In this document: piece by piece, positions 11,880 to 24,012 of the stretch
How the letters are laid out: every line of letters starts with the position of its first letter
How positions within the stretch are numbered: position 1 is the stretch's first letter
Assembly: GCA_003999685.1 (NCBI GenBank)
Contig: CP021231.1
Location: forward strand, 806,001 to 870,000
Reading direction: 5' to 3'
Length of the DNA: 64,000 nucleotides
Origin: Taiwanofungus camphoratus
Taxonomy: Eukaryota > Basidiomycota > Agaricomycetes > Polyporales > Taiwanofungaceae
The notes under the pieces: model-generated
Databases searched by the model: none
Seen by the model: the letters and a program-made list of their open reading frames with translations, nothing else
What the model was told of the DNA's origin: nothing
Translations under genes and position numbers: made by a program

Positions 11880-12344
11880 GGTGCGCAAGAAACTCGATAA
11901 ACGAGTAGGACGTGCAGCACGTCGCCAGAGAGTGAGAATGGTGAACAGCCCCCAGAATCAGTAGCCTAAATCACTTTCAAAGGAATGCAATCGATGTCGA
12001 CTCGAGTCACTGCTCGACGCTCAGAAAATTCTGTAACTAGAGTGTCTCGGGGGTTTCATTCCACGTGACACAATTATAGCAGGACCATCGGCACCTGCTG
12101 CCCATATTAGCTTTGTGAAAATTTGCCTACATACAGAAATTCAATCTTCCGGTGAGCTACACGAATAAAATACAATGACCGGTATGTAAATAAATATACA
12201 GAATTTATGCGAGGAAGACGTGGCTCGTGTGCGTGATCGACTTTACTTACCACGTGACCTGAACACCCGATCGCGCCGCGATGGCCACTGACGCGGATTT
12301 GAACCAATCCACCTGCGTTTGCTCTCTTGTTCCAAACAGGCATC
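11880..12344. promoter_or_regulatory. Shared upstream region of LeuRS and ERCC6L2-like genes
   Basis: A 465-bp divergent intergenic region between two start codons. It contains two CACGTG words (near 12062 and 12250), a palindrome that bHLH factors bind in fungi. That these are functional sites is inference. No TATA box was obvious in either direction. Confidence 0.4.
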
Positions 12345-15300
12345 ATGTCGCACACCGCTTCGAAGACTGACTTCACGCGCACTAAGAGTAGGCGTAAATG
12401 TATTTATTCTTGTCTTGATATCAGCTGACTCGTGTGCTGTGTTTTATCAGAATTCGTACACTCCAACCCTATCCCATTGGGTATGTCTTGATCCCATTGA
12501 ATCGCGACCATAAGCGAGTGAAATTTACAATAGCACTTTCATAGATATAGACTCTGATCCAGACTTCAATCCTGGGCCCTATGTATATGAACCTCCTAAA
12601 AGGGGCAGGAAAGCCGGGGGGAAATCAGCATCGGCCGGCTCAAGAGGGAAGAAGAGGAGAATAGACACACTTGACGATATTGAAGAATGGAAAGGACCAC
12701 GGAAATGTGCGTGTAACTCGTTTAAGGATGCCTTTACCGTTCCTGACTTGCCTTATGACATAGCAGGCACCAAACCACGAAAGGTGTCCGACTCTCAAAA
12801 CACGCTAAAGGAATACTTTCGTATGCTTCCAACATCTGACGAGGAATTGAAAGAATCTTATTCTGAATCCTTTGTAGATGACCTAGGCCTACAGTCAGCG
12901 TCTGAAGATGAGAATGATGCGGACATAGAGGAAGAAGAACCAGAAGAGGATGACGAAGACGAAAGTGATGAACATCAATCTGAGAAAGATGAACAGCCTA
13001 TTGTGCTCAAAACATTTGCTGTACTCGCAAAACAATCTCGGCCTGGCTCACAAGGAGACACCAAACCCGCCGAGGAGTCCGTAACAGGTAAAGCCATCAA
13101 GACCGTCTTCGTTCCATTATGTCAATATTATCTCACAGAGTCTGAAACCGAGCCTGAGACAGCGCCAGAGGATTCTTCACCCACCGCACTCGCTCACTCC
13201 GGGCTAAAGCGCAAGTCCATTGCGTCAAACCTACCGACGCCGCCCTCTAAAAAAGTCAAACTGGACGACCCAGACGACTCTGTAACAGAACCTGAGACGG
13301 ATCCAGAAGCCCCTCTCGTCACCGCAATTACCAGCGGGACGCGGAGTCCACAGCCTGGGCCTACAACTGCAAGCACTGGGAACTCGGTGTCTCCAACGGG
13401 AGCCACAGCTGAAGAATCTGTTACTGAATCTGAGACAGAACCCGAGTCAGAGACTGAGCCGGATACTGACGCGGAAGAGCTTGCCAGTTCGGTGAGTCTG
13501 GGTTATTTTCACCTCTACATTTCATAACCATATATCGCTACCCTGTACTCACTTGTCCGTAGCGGCTGCAGGCCCGTCCAACTTTCCCACTTAAACCAAA
13601 CCAGCCTCTGCTCGGCCCTCTCGTCCTCGATAAGAAACACAAAGTACCGGCGCGGATCAACACATTCCTGAGAGAGTATCAACGAGATGGGGTACGATTC
13701 TTCTGGGAGAGGTATAAAGAAGGTAGAGGTGGATTGTTGGGTGATGACATGGGATTGGTGAGTGTTTTGTCTCGCGTCTAAGAGCACTGCATGGCTGTTT
13801 GGACCAGATGCGTGTATGTACGCTGATAACTGACTCTCGACTAATCTTAGGGTAAGTCTCCTCTATCTATACTTTCAAATCTATTTTTCCCAACCCCGCT
13901 GCAGGTAAAACGATCCAAGTCATTTCCTTCCTCTCCGCCATGATGCAGAAGCACGGAGATACTCGCGATATCGACCGCAGACGTGGGCATGTCTCCCGCT
14001 TGCAAGACATCAGTAGGGACTGGAAAGAACGCAGGGTCCTCCCGCCTGCAAACCATATGTGGCCCACGTGCTTGATCATTGCACCCAGCAGCGTGGTAGG
14101 AAATTGGGAGCGCGAATTCCAGGTTGTGAGTGTAAGACCCTCTTTTTGGGGGTCAGGTGCTGACATAGGAGACCAGTGGGGATATTTCGAGGTCGGGATG
14201 TATGTCGGTGCACCCTCAGAGCGAGCCAACGTATTGCGTGATTTTAAGCTCGGGAGACTTGACGTAGGTGTGTATTGAACAGCCCTACTTGCTGGTGCTT
14301 TGTACTGTAACCTTTTTCGTACTCATTTGGTCACGAAGTTCTAACATCGTTCGACGTCGCACGCCGAGATATTGAACTCCTTGATGACATGGCATGGTCC
14401 TGTATTATCGTTGACGAGGTCCACAGAGTCAAAAACCCGCGCTCGAAGCTTACCGCTGCCTTCAGCCAATTCGAGTGTGCTGTCCGTTTCGGGCTCACGG
14501 GTACAGGTCTGTAATTCACCCTATCAGCACATAGAGTTGCATGAGTTGACGAGTGTATCTGACCGTTCGCAGCAATTCAGAACTCATACATGGAGTTGTG
14601 GACAATACTGAACTGGACAAACCCCGGTCGCGTTGGCACGAAGGGCCAGTGGGAAGGGTATGTCGTACGGCCGTTGACGGTTGGACAAAGCAAGACGGCG
14701 AAGGACGAGGAGCATATCAAAGCCGCTGTAAGTGGTGTATCATCGTGTTTCCGTGTCGACCATGAACGTCGTTCATACTTGTGGATATAGCTCGTTGCAA
14801 AAATCCTGAAGGAGAAGCTATTGCCAAAATTCTTCCTTAGGAGGTGAGCGATATGCTCGACTGGCTATGTATGGCATAGGTCCTCCTTACACGTAATTTA
14901 GAACGAAGCATATCATTGCGGAGCAGGTAAAGTAACGCTCAATTCAAATCAGTACGAGGAAATTAAGGCATTGGACATTCACTTCATCAGCTTCCAAAGA
15001 AGATCGATGAAGTGGTATTCTGTCCGCTGACCTCCAAACAAATTGAAGTCTACAAACGTATTCTCAACACGGATGCCGTGCAGAACATGATCCGGAAAGA
15101 TGAGCCGTGCGACTGCGGTTCCCGATTAAAGTTAGTATCTTCGTATCAATAACACGTACTCAACATCCGTGTTCTCCGTGCCGCTGGTGCCTCTTTTACG
15201 GTATGGACGAAATAGCTCACATCCATTCACAGGCGCGGAAAGTGTTGTCATCCGTTCGACAAGGGAGACTTATTCAAGTATATGTCGACGTTGATCAAAA

Positions 15301-17560
15301 TATCTAACCACCTTGCTCTGATTTTACCTTGTTGAGTATCTGTTTTGCCTCATCGCATTGTGCCACATTGTTCATCATTCTCATCTCCGTGTCGGACCAA
15401 TCACTACCGGTTAGCGCCAACGGACACTCCAGAACAGGTATCGTTTCTTGTGTTGCCGTTTGAAACGAGCTTGTTTGCCTGACCATGCTTCCATGTGGGC
15501 CCGTTTTTCAATTACTTCCTTAGACAGCACGTAATAGAGAATTATCACGGGCGGCATTTCCTGATGAGGCAATACCCAAGTACGGCCCCGCGATGCTCGT
15601 TCCGCGATTTTGTGGGAAATGGATGGTCAGCGACACCATTGACGACTTGATGTCGTGACGCATGTGTGCTCATGACAAGCCGTAGGTTCTCGGAACACTG
15701 TTGAGGGAGTGGAGGAAAGATCCGTCCAACAAGGTTTTGATATTTACGAAATCCGTCAAATTGCTAGAAATGCTTGAGTTTCACCTCAGGTCACAAAGTA
15801 CGTTTTTCGCTATATCATGAGCTTAGACCTGACTAGATACGAGAATTCTGTCAAACCAGACCTGGGGTTTGTCAAGCTGGATGGATCAACAAAGCAATCT
15901 GATCGTGTGTTCTGACTCAGTGGTCCGACCTCTCTTGTATTGATTTATTTCGTAGGCATGCCGTTGATTGACAAGTTTCACGAAGATCCGGATATCTTCG
16001 TCTTCTTGATCTCTACGCTGGCTGGTGGAACAGGACTAAATCTCACCGGAGCCAACAAAGTTGTCATCTTCGGTGAGTGGGTTCAACCTTTGTCGTTGCA
16101 TAACTGAGATCTTATCTGATGCCTTTGAGACCCCAACTGGAGTGAGTCTTCCTGGTATCAAATCATAAGCAATACTAACATGTTGGATGGACACTTGTAG
16201 ATCCAGCACATGATCTACAGGCCATGGATCGTGCATATCGGTTTGGTCAATTACGAGACGTTTCCGTGTACAGATTGCTGGGTGCCGGGTCTATCGAGGA
16301 ACTTGTCTACGCTCGTCAAGTTTACAAGCAACAACAAATGCTAGTGGGGTATAATGCGAGCTTTCAGACAAGGTATCATTATGAGTGTGCCTACTGTTCG
16401 ATTATTCTGTTTAAACTATACTTTCCTCTCTCTTTTAGGTACTTTGAAGGAGTGCAAGGTGAAAAAGGCAAGCAAGGGGAGTTATTTGGTATCAAGAACA
16501 TATTCAAGTTGCACGAAGACACTCTTGCTACAAAGATGGCTGTAAGTTCATAACGTGGTGAATTCATGTTCAGTACATAATCTCGGTTAAACAGATTGAA
16601 CGGGCGGTCCTCACTGATCTCGATTGGGCACTGGCGCATGTGGATGCTAAGGCAAAGAGAGCTAGTTCTGGTGCTCCCCCTCCCGAAGTCATAGAAGCCA
16701 AAATCAACAAAGATGTTGTAAGTCCGGAGTACAGAGTCGTCAGTCTTATCTCTAAACGCAGTATGCGAATAGGGCGATCTTCGCGGACTGGAAGCTTTAT
16801 TATTTGACGATAGTGAGGATCATGTGTCGAATCGTACGGGTTTTTGGTTTTCTAATTCATCTTACGTTTATGAAGACGTTCCCAAGATCGACAGCAAGGC
16901 TAATGACCTTCGGAAAACGCTCCAGAAAACTCTAAACGACATCGGTGTCAATTATACACACCGCAATGAGTTTCTCATTGCAGAAAGCACTATAGAAGGT
17001 CGTCGTGTTCAGACCATGTTAGAGGTAAGTCATGTTAGCAAACTGCCCTTGGTTATAGTATCGACCTTTATCAGGAAAAGAAGAAGGTAGTCAGGAGAAC
17101 CAGGAAAGCTAAAGCACAAGGGATGGATCCTTCTCAGATAAAGACAGCATCACCAGAACCAGAATGGCCGCCCAAGCGAAGACATCATAAGGCGCCGCCA
17201 AGTCCCATGGCTAGGTGGGTTGTCTTCGCCAAAAGGAAGTCCCGTTCCTCATGAATAAATTATAGGCTCTCCGCTCGCCGAGAAGCCTTAATTGAACTGG
17301 GCTTAATACAACATCCAGACCATGCAGCAGTGTTCGCCCAGGAATTGTGAGTGATTGTGATCTTATAGATAGTCGGAACGGGTGTGTGATTAATTTTTGC
17401 AGTCAGAGAAAATCACCAGCGGAACAGAATGAGATTTTGGTCAAGCTGGATGATCATGAGAAAAGAAAGAAGTTGAAGAAACCTGCGTAAGTTTGATGAT
17501 TGTGCAATGAGAATTTCTCTCGCTAGCGATGGTACTAGGCGCGGCATCGATCTATACTAA
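12345..17560 (+). CDS. SNF2-family DNA translocase, ERCC6L2/Rad26-like
   Basis: A multi-exon gene. The N-terminus ([10 protein letters not shown]) splices to FVHSNPIPL and [11 protein letters not shown], then to a long acidic, Ser/Glu-rich linker with several SETEPE-type repeats (13,130-13,490). The SNF2 core follows: [26 protein letters not shown] (Walker A), [23 protein letters not shown] (Walker B), FGLTGTAIQNS, then the second lobe with [16 protein letters not shown] and [10 protein letters not shown]. After the core comes [16 protein letters not shown], typical of ERCC6L2 proteins, and a C-terminal basic segment ending at TAA 17,558-17,560. Family members act in DNA-break repair and transcription-linked repair in the nucleus; that role is inferred. 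The Walker A glycine codon seems to be built across a 1-nt exon at 13,851. The exon chain across 15,300-15,720 is the least certain part. Confidence 0.85.
13758..13904 (+). other. Double intron flanking a 1-nt exon in the Walker A motif
   Basis: After GGATTG at 13,752-13,757 comes an intron starting GTGAGT at 13,758 and ending CTAATCTTAG at 13,850. A single G at 13,851 is followed at once by GTAAGT, opening a second intron that ends CTGCAG at 13,904. The next exon begins GTAAAACGATCC. Only retention of the lone G restores G-L-G-K-T-I-Q: TTG, G plus GT, AAA, ACG. A single intron across the whole stretch breaks the frame. This can equally be described as stepwise (twin-intron-like) splicing, because both routes give the same mRNA. 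Confidence 0.7.
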
Positions 17561-17805
17561 GATTTGCTTCTGTATAACTTATTCCTTAACGGTATGATGT
17601 TGTCACCACTGCTACTCCCTACCATCTTGTCCGGTCAAAATCAATAGTCACGAGGACGATTGCAACCACTAAGTTATGTGACAACTAAATATTACAACTG
17701 AACAATACGGATACAAGACTGCCCTTCGACATGTAACAGTAGGATCATTTCTGCCTGTCCCTTCGATGCTTCTCATGTCAGCACCACGTCAGCAGTTTGC
17801 CGGCT

Positions 17806-19891
17806 TCAGTAGGCACCTTCGTACCCATCTCCGCCCCACTGGCCCATACCCATGCCCATGCCCATATTCGGAGGAATTCCCATATTCCCTCCCATTCCCA
17901 TATTTCCTCCCATCACCATGTTACTCATTCCATTCATACCCATCATGCCATCCGCCATTCCACTGTCCCACAAGCCACCGGCAGGATCTACAAACTGCCC
18001 ATCCCCGTTCCCCATCCATCCCATCCCGGCACCCATACCCATTGCCCCGGGCATCGTCTGCATCTGCTGCATCTGGCTTCCGTCAAAGCCGCCAAAGCCA
18101 GCTGTGCCAGGCGGGAATCCCAGTCCTTGTTGACCTACCGCCAAGCCCATCGCATTCATCCCAGGCAGGCTACCCATGTTCATGCCTACCATATTTCCAC
18201 CCATGCCCATCTCCGGCCAACCCATCATATTTACCTCATTCACCCCCATGTTCCCCATGGCCATTACTGGCTGTGCCATCATCCCTCTTGGATTGTTAAA
18301 TCCGCCGCGATTGTTGCTCGCAGAGTTGCCGCCCATGGGCAATCCCATTGGCATGCCCATAGGTACTGGAGCAGCACCGGGACCAGAGACTGTATTCATG
18401 CCAGCGTTCACATTGACAGAGCCCCCGCGGACGGGCGACTTCGGCCGCAATGCGTCTATCTCTGAAGTTGTATGAAAATCGACACACCAGGTCAAGAAGA
18501 TCCAATGAGCCACTCCGTTCATGAGAATATCGCTGACAAGTACCTGGGGTCATGGGCACGACGGCCTTTCCTCCGTTCGATAGCTCCTTTACCCGTGCTT
18601 CCCACACCTCCCTGTTCCATCTTTTCGCGCCTTCCTGTGAGTCTGTGCGGTCTCCATCTACTGTCATTCCCTCTTCGATCCGCTCTTCTTCACCTTCGGA
18701 AAGTGCAGTAACCCATCCACGTCGCATCGTCCGAGCACGTCCAAATATCTCCAGTCTGCGTAGGCCGAGGCAAAAATTCTCAATGAGGGTGTACATCTCG
18801 GGGGGCTTGCGCGTCGGATCCGAGGCGTCACCTTCCCAGATCATGACGTCCGTGTCTTGAACCCCCACAACGATCTCAATACATTTCGCTCTATTGTCCA
18901 CACATTTATCAGAACTTACCGACGTTGCAATGCACGAACCAGCTATCTGTGGAACGACGAACTGTCCCACGGATGCCCATCAGGCAATGCTGCTTCGTCC
19001 GTGTGAGCAATGAAGTCGTTGGCGGATCTGTCTGAGAGGAACTGAATTAGTCACATACGTAGCGCCTGGCGACGTGGACGCACCCCTGGTCCATGATTAT
19101 TCGTATGATTTGTTTTGACCCAAACAATATCTTCACAGCGCCGGAAGCCCCACTTGGCCATCACCTCTCTCCCGCGCTCTAGGCCCTCACCCGCCCCGCT
19201 TCCCACCCACATCAGTACATATGATGGATCCGCTGCTAGAGCGGGAACGGGTAACTCCTGGAGGTCATCCCATGTATAAGACGAGGAGAATGGTGGGTCA
19301 ATGAGGATGACATCAAATTTGGAGGAATGTAACGAGGTTAATTCGGAATAAGGAAGGTAGGTGGGAGGTAGCGCATGAGCAGCAACTGAGGCTTTCTTGA
19401 GAGCCAATAGTCTTTGTTGCTTCGGATACCTGCATATACCAATAATTTACAATAAGTCCTGTACGTGTCACCTTAGTGATCATGAGAAGGACGAACTCTT
19501 CGAACCGGTGATCAGGATCGGCGCCAAGTACCCAATTCTGGGGCCATTCACCCCCATCGACATATCGTTGAGAGTAGTCGTTACGAATGGTCTCCTCTTC
19601 TGGTACATAATTGTTGTATCGGGCTACTCGCGCGCGCTTCGCGGGAGGCAGATCCGGTCGATGCGGTTTTGACTTCGGAGGCAGTACGGGGGAGGACGGG
19701 GGTGAGGGCGAAGGGGACCGAGGTGGTGATTCAATCAAGGGAAGCTTCAGAAGACCATATGGAGGGGAAGCGAGGGTTCTGAGCTCGCGACGATGATATT
19801 TCTGCGTTGCACGGATACGGGATACTAGAGCAGAATGTGCGGCCAACGTCTCATTCGCCGAAGCGATACACTCGCAAGCACTGATACTCAT
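17806..19891 (-). CDS. METTL14-type subunit of the mRNA m6A methyltransferase
   Basis: Five exons fit: 19891-19497, 19429-19084, 19031-18920, 18855-18544 and 18461-17806, giving 606 residues. The MT-A70 fold follows METTL14 closely: [10 protein letters not shown] (where animal METTL14 has EPPL and catalytic METTL3 has DPPW), [62 protein letters not shown], and [14 protein letters not shown]14 is known as the RNA-binding partner of METTL3 in the nuclear m6A writer. The last 200 or so residues are Met-, Gly- and Asn-rich with MGMG and GGNMG runs, in the place of the RGG tail of animal proteins. It is divergent from NOC2. An ATG at 19,957, in frame and 66 bases upstream, is an alternative start. 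Confidence 0.88.
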
Positions 19892-20269
19892 AGCGTACAA
19901 GTGAACTTCCGGCTTGTAGGGTATTATCCAAGAGTGACCAAGTTCTGCTCTAGTCAAGATGGTGGCGGTCGGTCACCTGCGGCTTCACAAGGGGTGACTA
20001 GAGCCAAAGGTTTGCCTAAAAAATCTCTGTGGGAGGGATTTGTTTCTTCGCATGCCCACTACAGACTAGAAAGAACGAGATCAGAAAGTGTGGTAGCTAG
20101 AAGAGACAAGCCTACCTTCCGGACGCTCAAGCACTCAAGCTGTAATTAGATCACGTGAGGCTGGTGTGGGGAAGTTTTGTATCTGGTCGATCGCGAGATG
20201 AATCGAATACCGACACCCCGACCGTTTCGCTTAAAATCTCTTTGTTTATTCAACCCAGCCGGTCACAAA
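19892..20269. promoter_or_regulatory. Shared upstream region of METTL14-type and NOC2 genes
   Basis: A 378-bp region between two divergent start codons of nuclear RNA-processing genes. No TATA box was seen. GATCACGTGA at about 20,150 is a palindromic E-box-like word. A shared promoter is inferred from position only. Confidence 0.35.
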
Positions 20270-22987
20270 TGGGAAAGAAAGCAGCCAAGTCCACCAGAAA
20301 GTTTGCTGCCAGCGGTCAGTTAAAAAAGACGATTCAAGCTCGGCGAAAACACCGCGACATTAGGCAGAAGGCCGATAGACGTAAGAATAGTAAGGGGAAG
20401 GAGAAACAGGTGCCTGAAGACGACGAGGATGAAGATCTCGAGGAACAGGGCCGGCCTGAGAAGTGAGTTGCCACGCATTTGCATATAACATCAAAAGCTT
20501 GATGTGTGCTAAGATTCAAGGGAATGTCTGTGGACGACTTTTTGGGCGGAGGATTCATGGACGAAGACGACGAGGACGGGGACAAGGTATGTTCAATGCG
20601 GCACTTTTTTGGACACCGTCATGTTTAGATGTACTAGCTTTTTGCTGGTGAACAAGAATTAAACGATGAAGATGACCAAGATGATGAGGATGAGGACAAT
20701 CAGTCATTTGCTTCCGTCGACGATCTAGACGGTATGTGGAGTTCTTCAATCCACAAATAACAAGTTGACTGTTATCAAAGACGAGGGAGAAGCTCATCTC
20801 ATGGAACTCTCCAAACTGGCTGAAAAGGACCCAGAGTTCTACAAATTCCTGCAGGAAAATGATCGCGAGCTTCTAGAATTCGATCCGAATGCAGATGGAG
20901 GCGGAGAACAGGATGAAAATGATGAAACTGGTGATGAAGGCATGCAAGAGGACAAGGTCCCAGTCCTCACGAAGTCAATCTTGCAGAGGTGGCAGAGAGC
21001 TCTGTTAGAGGTAGGCCCCGTAAACGAAAATTCTGATGCCTATGCTGACCTTGTATTTCGATACCAGCAACGGTCATTACGGGCGTTACGAAAATTGTTG
21101 ATCGCATTCCGCTCAGCAGTACACATGAACGAGGAGGACCAGGTCCTCGCTTGGACAATAGACAATCCATCAAGTACGTCTCTGAGAATTCGCGGCTGCC
21201 TCTTTTGACTCTCTTTCCCTCGTAAGTATACAACAAACTAGTTATAACGGCTCTCAAATATACTCCCGTGGTTCTCGAACACCATTGTCCGTCCAAGACC
21301 TCGCCTAACGGGAAATTGTACGTCTGGGGAATTTCTCGTATCTGCTTTACGCCAAACTCAGTCTCATCCACAGCAAAGCACCAACCCAAACCACCAAGTG
21401 GAAGGCGTTACAAAAACTCATATTGTCTTACTTCCATAATATTATGCATATTCTGACACAACTCACTGACGACGCCATGCTGCGTCTCGCGCTAGCTGAG
21501 AGTGCGAAGTTGGTCCCCTACGTAACAAGCAGCCGAAAAGCTATCAAAATTTACCTGAAGGTACTTCTTTCCACGATGACCCATGTCATGTGGTATTAAA
21601 TTATGTCTACGCCGATTGACTTGTTTAGACATGCCTGGGTCTATGGTCCAGTGCGGAGGATAGCGTAAGGATAGCCGCCTTTCTTGCTGTCCGGAAGCTC
21701 GCCTCGGCAACGGACGAGTCCATCATGGACTTGGTACTTAAAGTAAGCTTTGGATTCCAATTAATGCGTCAGTGAGTTTCTAACGGCTCTGCAGAACACA
21801 TATCTGACCCTTTTGCGATCATGCAAGTCCACAAGCGCGCACTCTTTACCCTCCATAAACCTCATGAAAAATTCGGCATCGGAAATTTACTGTATTGATC
21901 ATGCGACTGCATATCAACATGCCTTCGGATATATCCGTCAGCTTGCAATACATCTGCGGAATAGTATGAAAGTGAAAACCAAGGTAATATATACTTCATT
22001 TAAATAGATATACAGCCAGCCGGAGAGATCACGGATTTACTGAATTTGGTTGTGGATCTCTAGGAGGCGTACCAGCAGGTATACAACTGGCAATATGTTC
22101 ACTGTGTTGATTTTTGGGCGCTTGTATTGGCTAGAGCATGCGACAAACAAGCACTAGCTGAGCGGATTGGTGAGGAAAGCGAGCTAAAAGCACTCATATA
22201 TCCCCTGGTGCAAGTTTCCCTCGGGACCATGAGGTATGCGGAGATTGTCTTAGCACCCACCCATTTACCTGCTGATCCAGTTCTTCAGACTCATCCACAA
22301 CCCTCGCTCGTATCCTTTTCACTTTCACATTATCCGTTCGCTACTCCACTTGACTCGCCGCACGCATATTTACGTCCCGCTTGCTCCGTACCTCCTTCCT
22401 GTCCTCACCTCCGTCCTTTCTACTTCCTCGAAGCCGAAGGCATCCACACTTCGCTCGTTCGACTTCGATACCAATATTCGTGCTCCACAGCAGTATCTCA
22501 AGACACGTGTGTACAATGAAGGGCTCGTGGAGGAGGTCACGTATCTCTTCGCAGAGTACCTCGCCAGTGCCCCGGTCCACGGCAGCATTGCCTTCCATGA
22601 GGTCGTGGTACCGATAGTCATGATACTCAGAAAAGCTGTCAAGGTAGCTAAATCGTCGTCCTGGAAGGCGAAGGAAGCAGGACTCGCGAAGGGCTTGGTG
22701 GAGCGCATTGAGGAAAGTGCAAGATGGGTCGAGCAAAAACGAAAAGGCGTGACCTTCGCGCCTGGGCGCCTGGGCGAAGTTGAGGCATGGGAAAGCGGCG
22801 TGAACACTGACGATACCCCCTTGGGTAAATACGTCAAGGTGCAAAGGAAGGTCCGCGAGAAGCGGCGGAAATTGGTCGAGAAGGTATGTTCCGAAAGATA
22901 CATCTTTTCCCATCTCTTGTCGGTATCTGATGACAAATGTTCACGATGTAGGCGAGGGAAGGCGAGGACGAGATCTTGGAGGACTGA
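20270..22987 (+). CDS. NOC2: Nucleolar complex protein 2 (ribosome biogenesis)
   Basis: Begins MGKKAAKSTRKFAASGQLK with a basic, coiled N-terminus, then an acidic stretch. Early exons that fit are 20270-20462, 20514-20586 (KFKGMSVDDFLGGGF), 20638-20731, 20781-21010, and one starting at 21068 (QRSLRALRKLLIAFRSAVH). Later exons contain ALKYTPVVLEHHCP, YFHNV-type helices, then TNIRAPQQYLKTRVYNEGLVEE and the C-terminal KYVKVQRKVREKRRKLVEK, ending in an acidic tail at TGA 22,985. These are hallmarks of NOC2, which partners NOC1 and NOC3 in moving 60S pre-ribosomes from nucleolus to nucleoplasm. The precise exon limits between 21,200 and 22,350 were not fixed. It is divergent from the METTL14 gene. 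Confidence 0.88.
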
Positions 22988-23629
22988 GCTTCTGGAGATC
23001 GCTTCGCAGCAGTTTGGTATTTCATCACGTTGTCTATTTCAGGTTGAAGTATGTTCAGTGCACCGTTCTATGCCATTGATAGAGCACACCTGAGCATTTG
23101 ATGATGATAACATGAGAAATAGAAATACATCAGTTGCACACAACACAATGGAACACTTCATGGGTACCCTATCGTCAGCCTAAGGGGACTTCTGCTAAAT
23201 TCCAATGTGCGGACACTCCGCTTCCGTGACAGCTCCCGCTATGGTTTACACGGACCGTACATATGACCAACCACCTGCCCTTCCACAAGTCAATGTCATC
23301 TTCTCCCGCGAAAGGTAAAGGCTTGACATTTTGAGATCCCATCTCTTACTTCCAAGTCCACGTTGACCATTCGTGCGGCAGAACATCCACAATGCATTCA
23401 GAATGAAAGCTAACGTGATCTGTTCACACAGGAAAGACCGACAACTCGCCTACAGAATTGCGATACATAAATGACATGACGGTGAATGGTCCCAGCTCAC
23501 AATGTCATGCCCAAAGTCCTGAATTCGAAAGCGTGATCCGCTTTTGAGACATGACATCTAAAGATAAATGTTGCGCCTCATAAGTATACTTTGTCGACTG
23601 AAACTAGTGATGACATCGTACCAGAAATA
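22988..23629. other. Convergent intergenic region after NOC2
   Basis: No exon chain was seen. This stretch should contain the facing 3' UTRs of NOC2 and the small minus-strand gene at 23,630. Confidence 0.35.
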
Positions 23630-24012
23630 CTACCATATTCCAAAGAAAATCTTCCACCACGGCCGGCCAATACCTTTAGCGCTCTTCTCGAACCCTTCGA
23701 CGAGACGAGAGTAGTGATGAGGTGTTGAAGCCGGCTTTAGGATCTTTTCAGATAGCGCATACTGGAAAATAAGATGCGTACGAAGATGTGGGTGTGTCTG
23801 AGATAGACGAGTCGGCTACAGACCTTGGTTTGAAACTCATTGTCCTGCAGTGCGCGCGCTGCTCTCACTGCTTGCGGAGTGAGATGCGGGTGGTCAGCGA
23901 GTGAGTCCAATAAGTTTTTGAGCTGAAGATTAGGACGAAATGGATCGACGGGCCATGTCGCAGCAATACGATGCAGCTGCTGTCCAGCTTTAGTAGTGCT
24001 GGTCAATAGCAT
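23630..24012 (-). CDS. Small protein resembling complex III assembly factor UQCC2/CBP6
   Basis: Two exons, 24012-23824 and 23761-23630, join in phase 0 to give 106 residues. The sequence runs through helical segments with WPVDPFRPNLQLKNLLDSL, QAVRAARALQDNEFQ, then YALSEKILKPAS and RPWWKIFFGIW at the very end. Length, the WP-x-DP-x-RP start and the helical make-up recall the mitochondrial UQCC2/CBP6 family, which supports cytochrome b synthesis for complex III. This assignment is from memory of the family pattern and is moderately secure. The N-terminus lacks an obvious cleavable presequence. The intron is 62 nt with GT-AG ends. Confidence 0.6.

Noticed and set aside
12290-12330. A tRNA T-arm-like word (GGTTCAAATCC on the minus strand)
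   Set aside because: The flanking bases do not form the T stem, and no acceptor or anticodon arm could be drawn around it.
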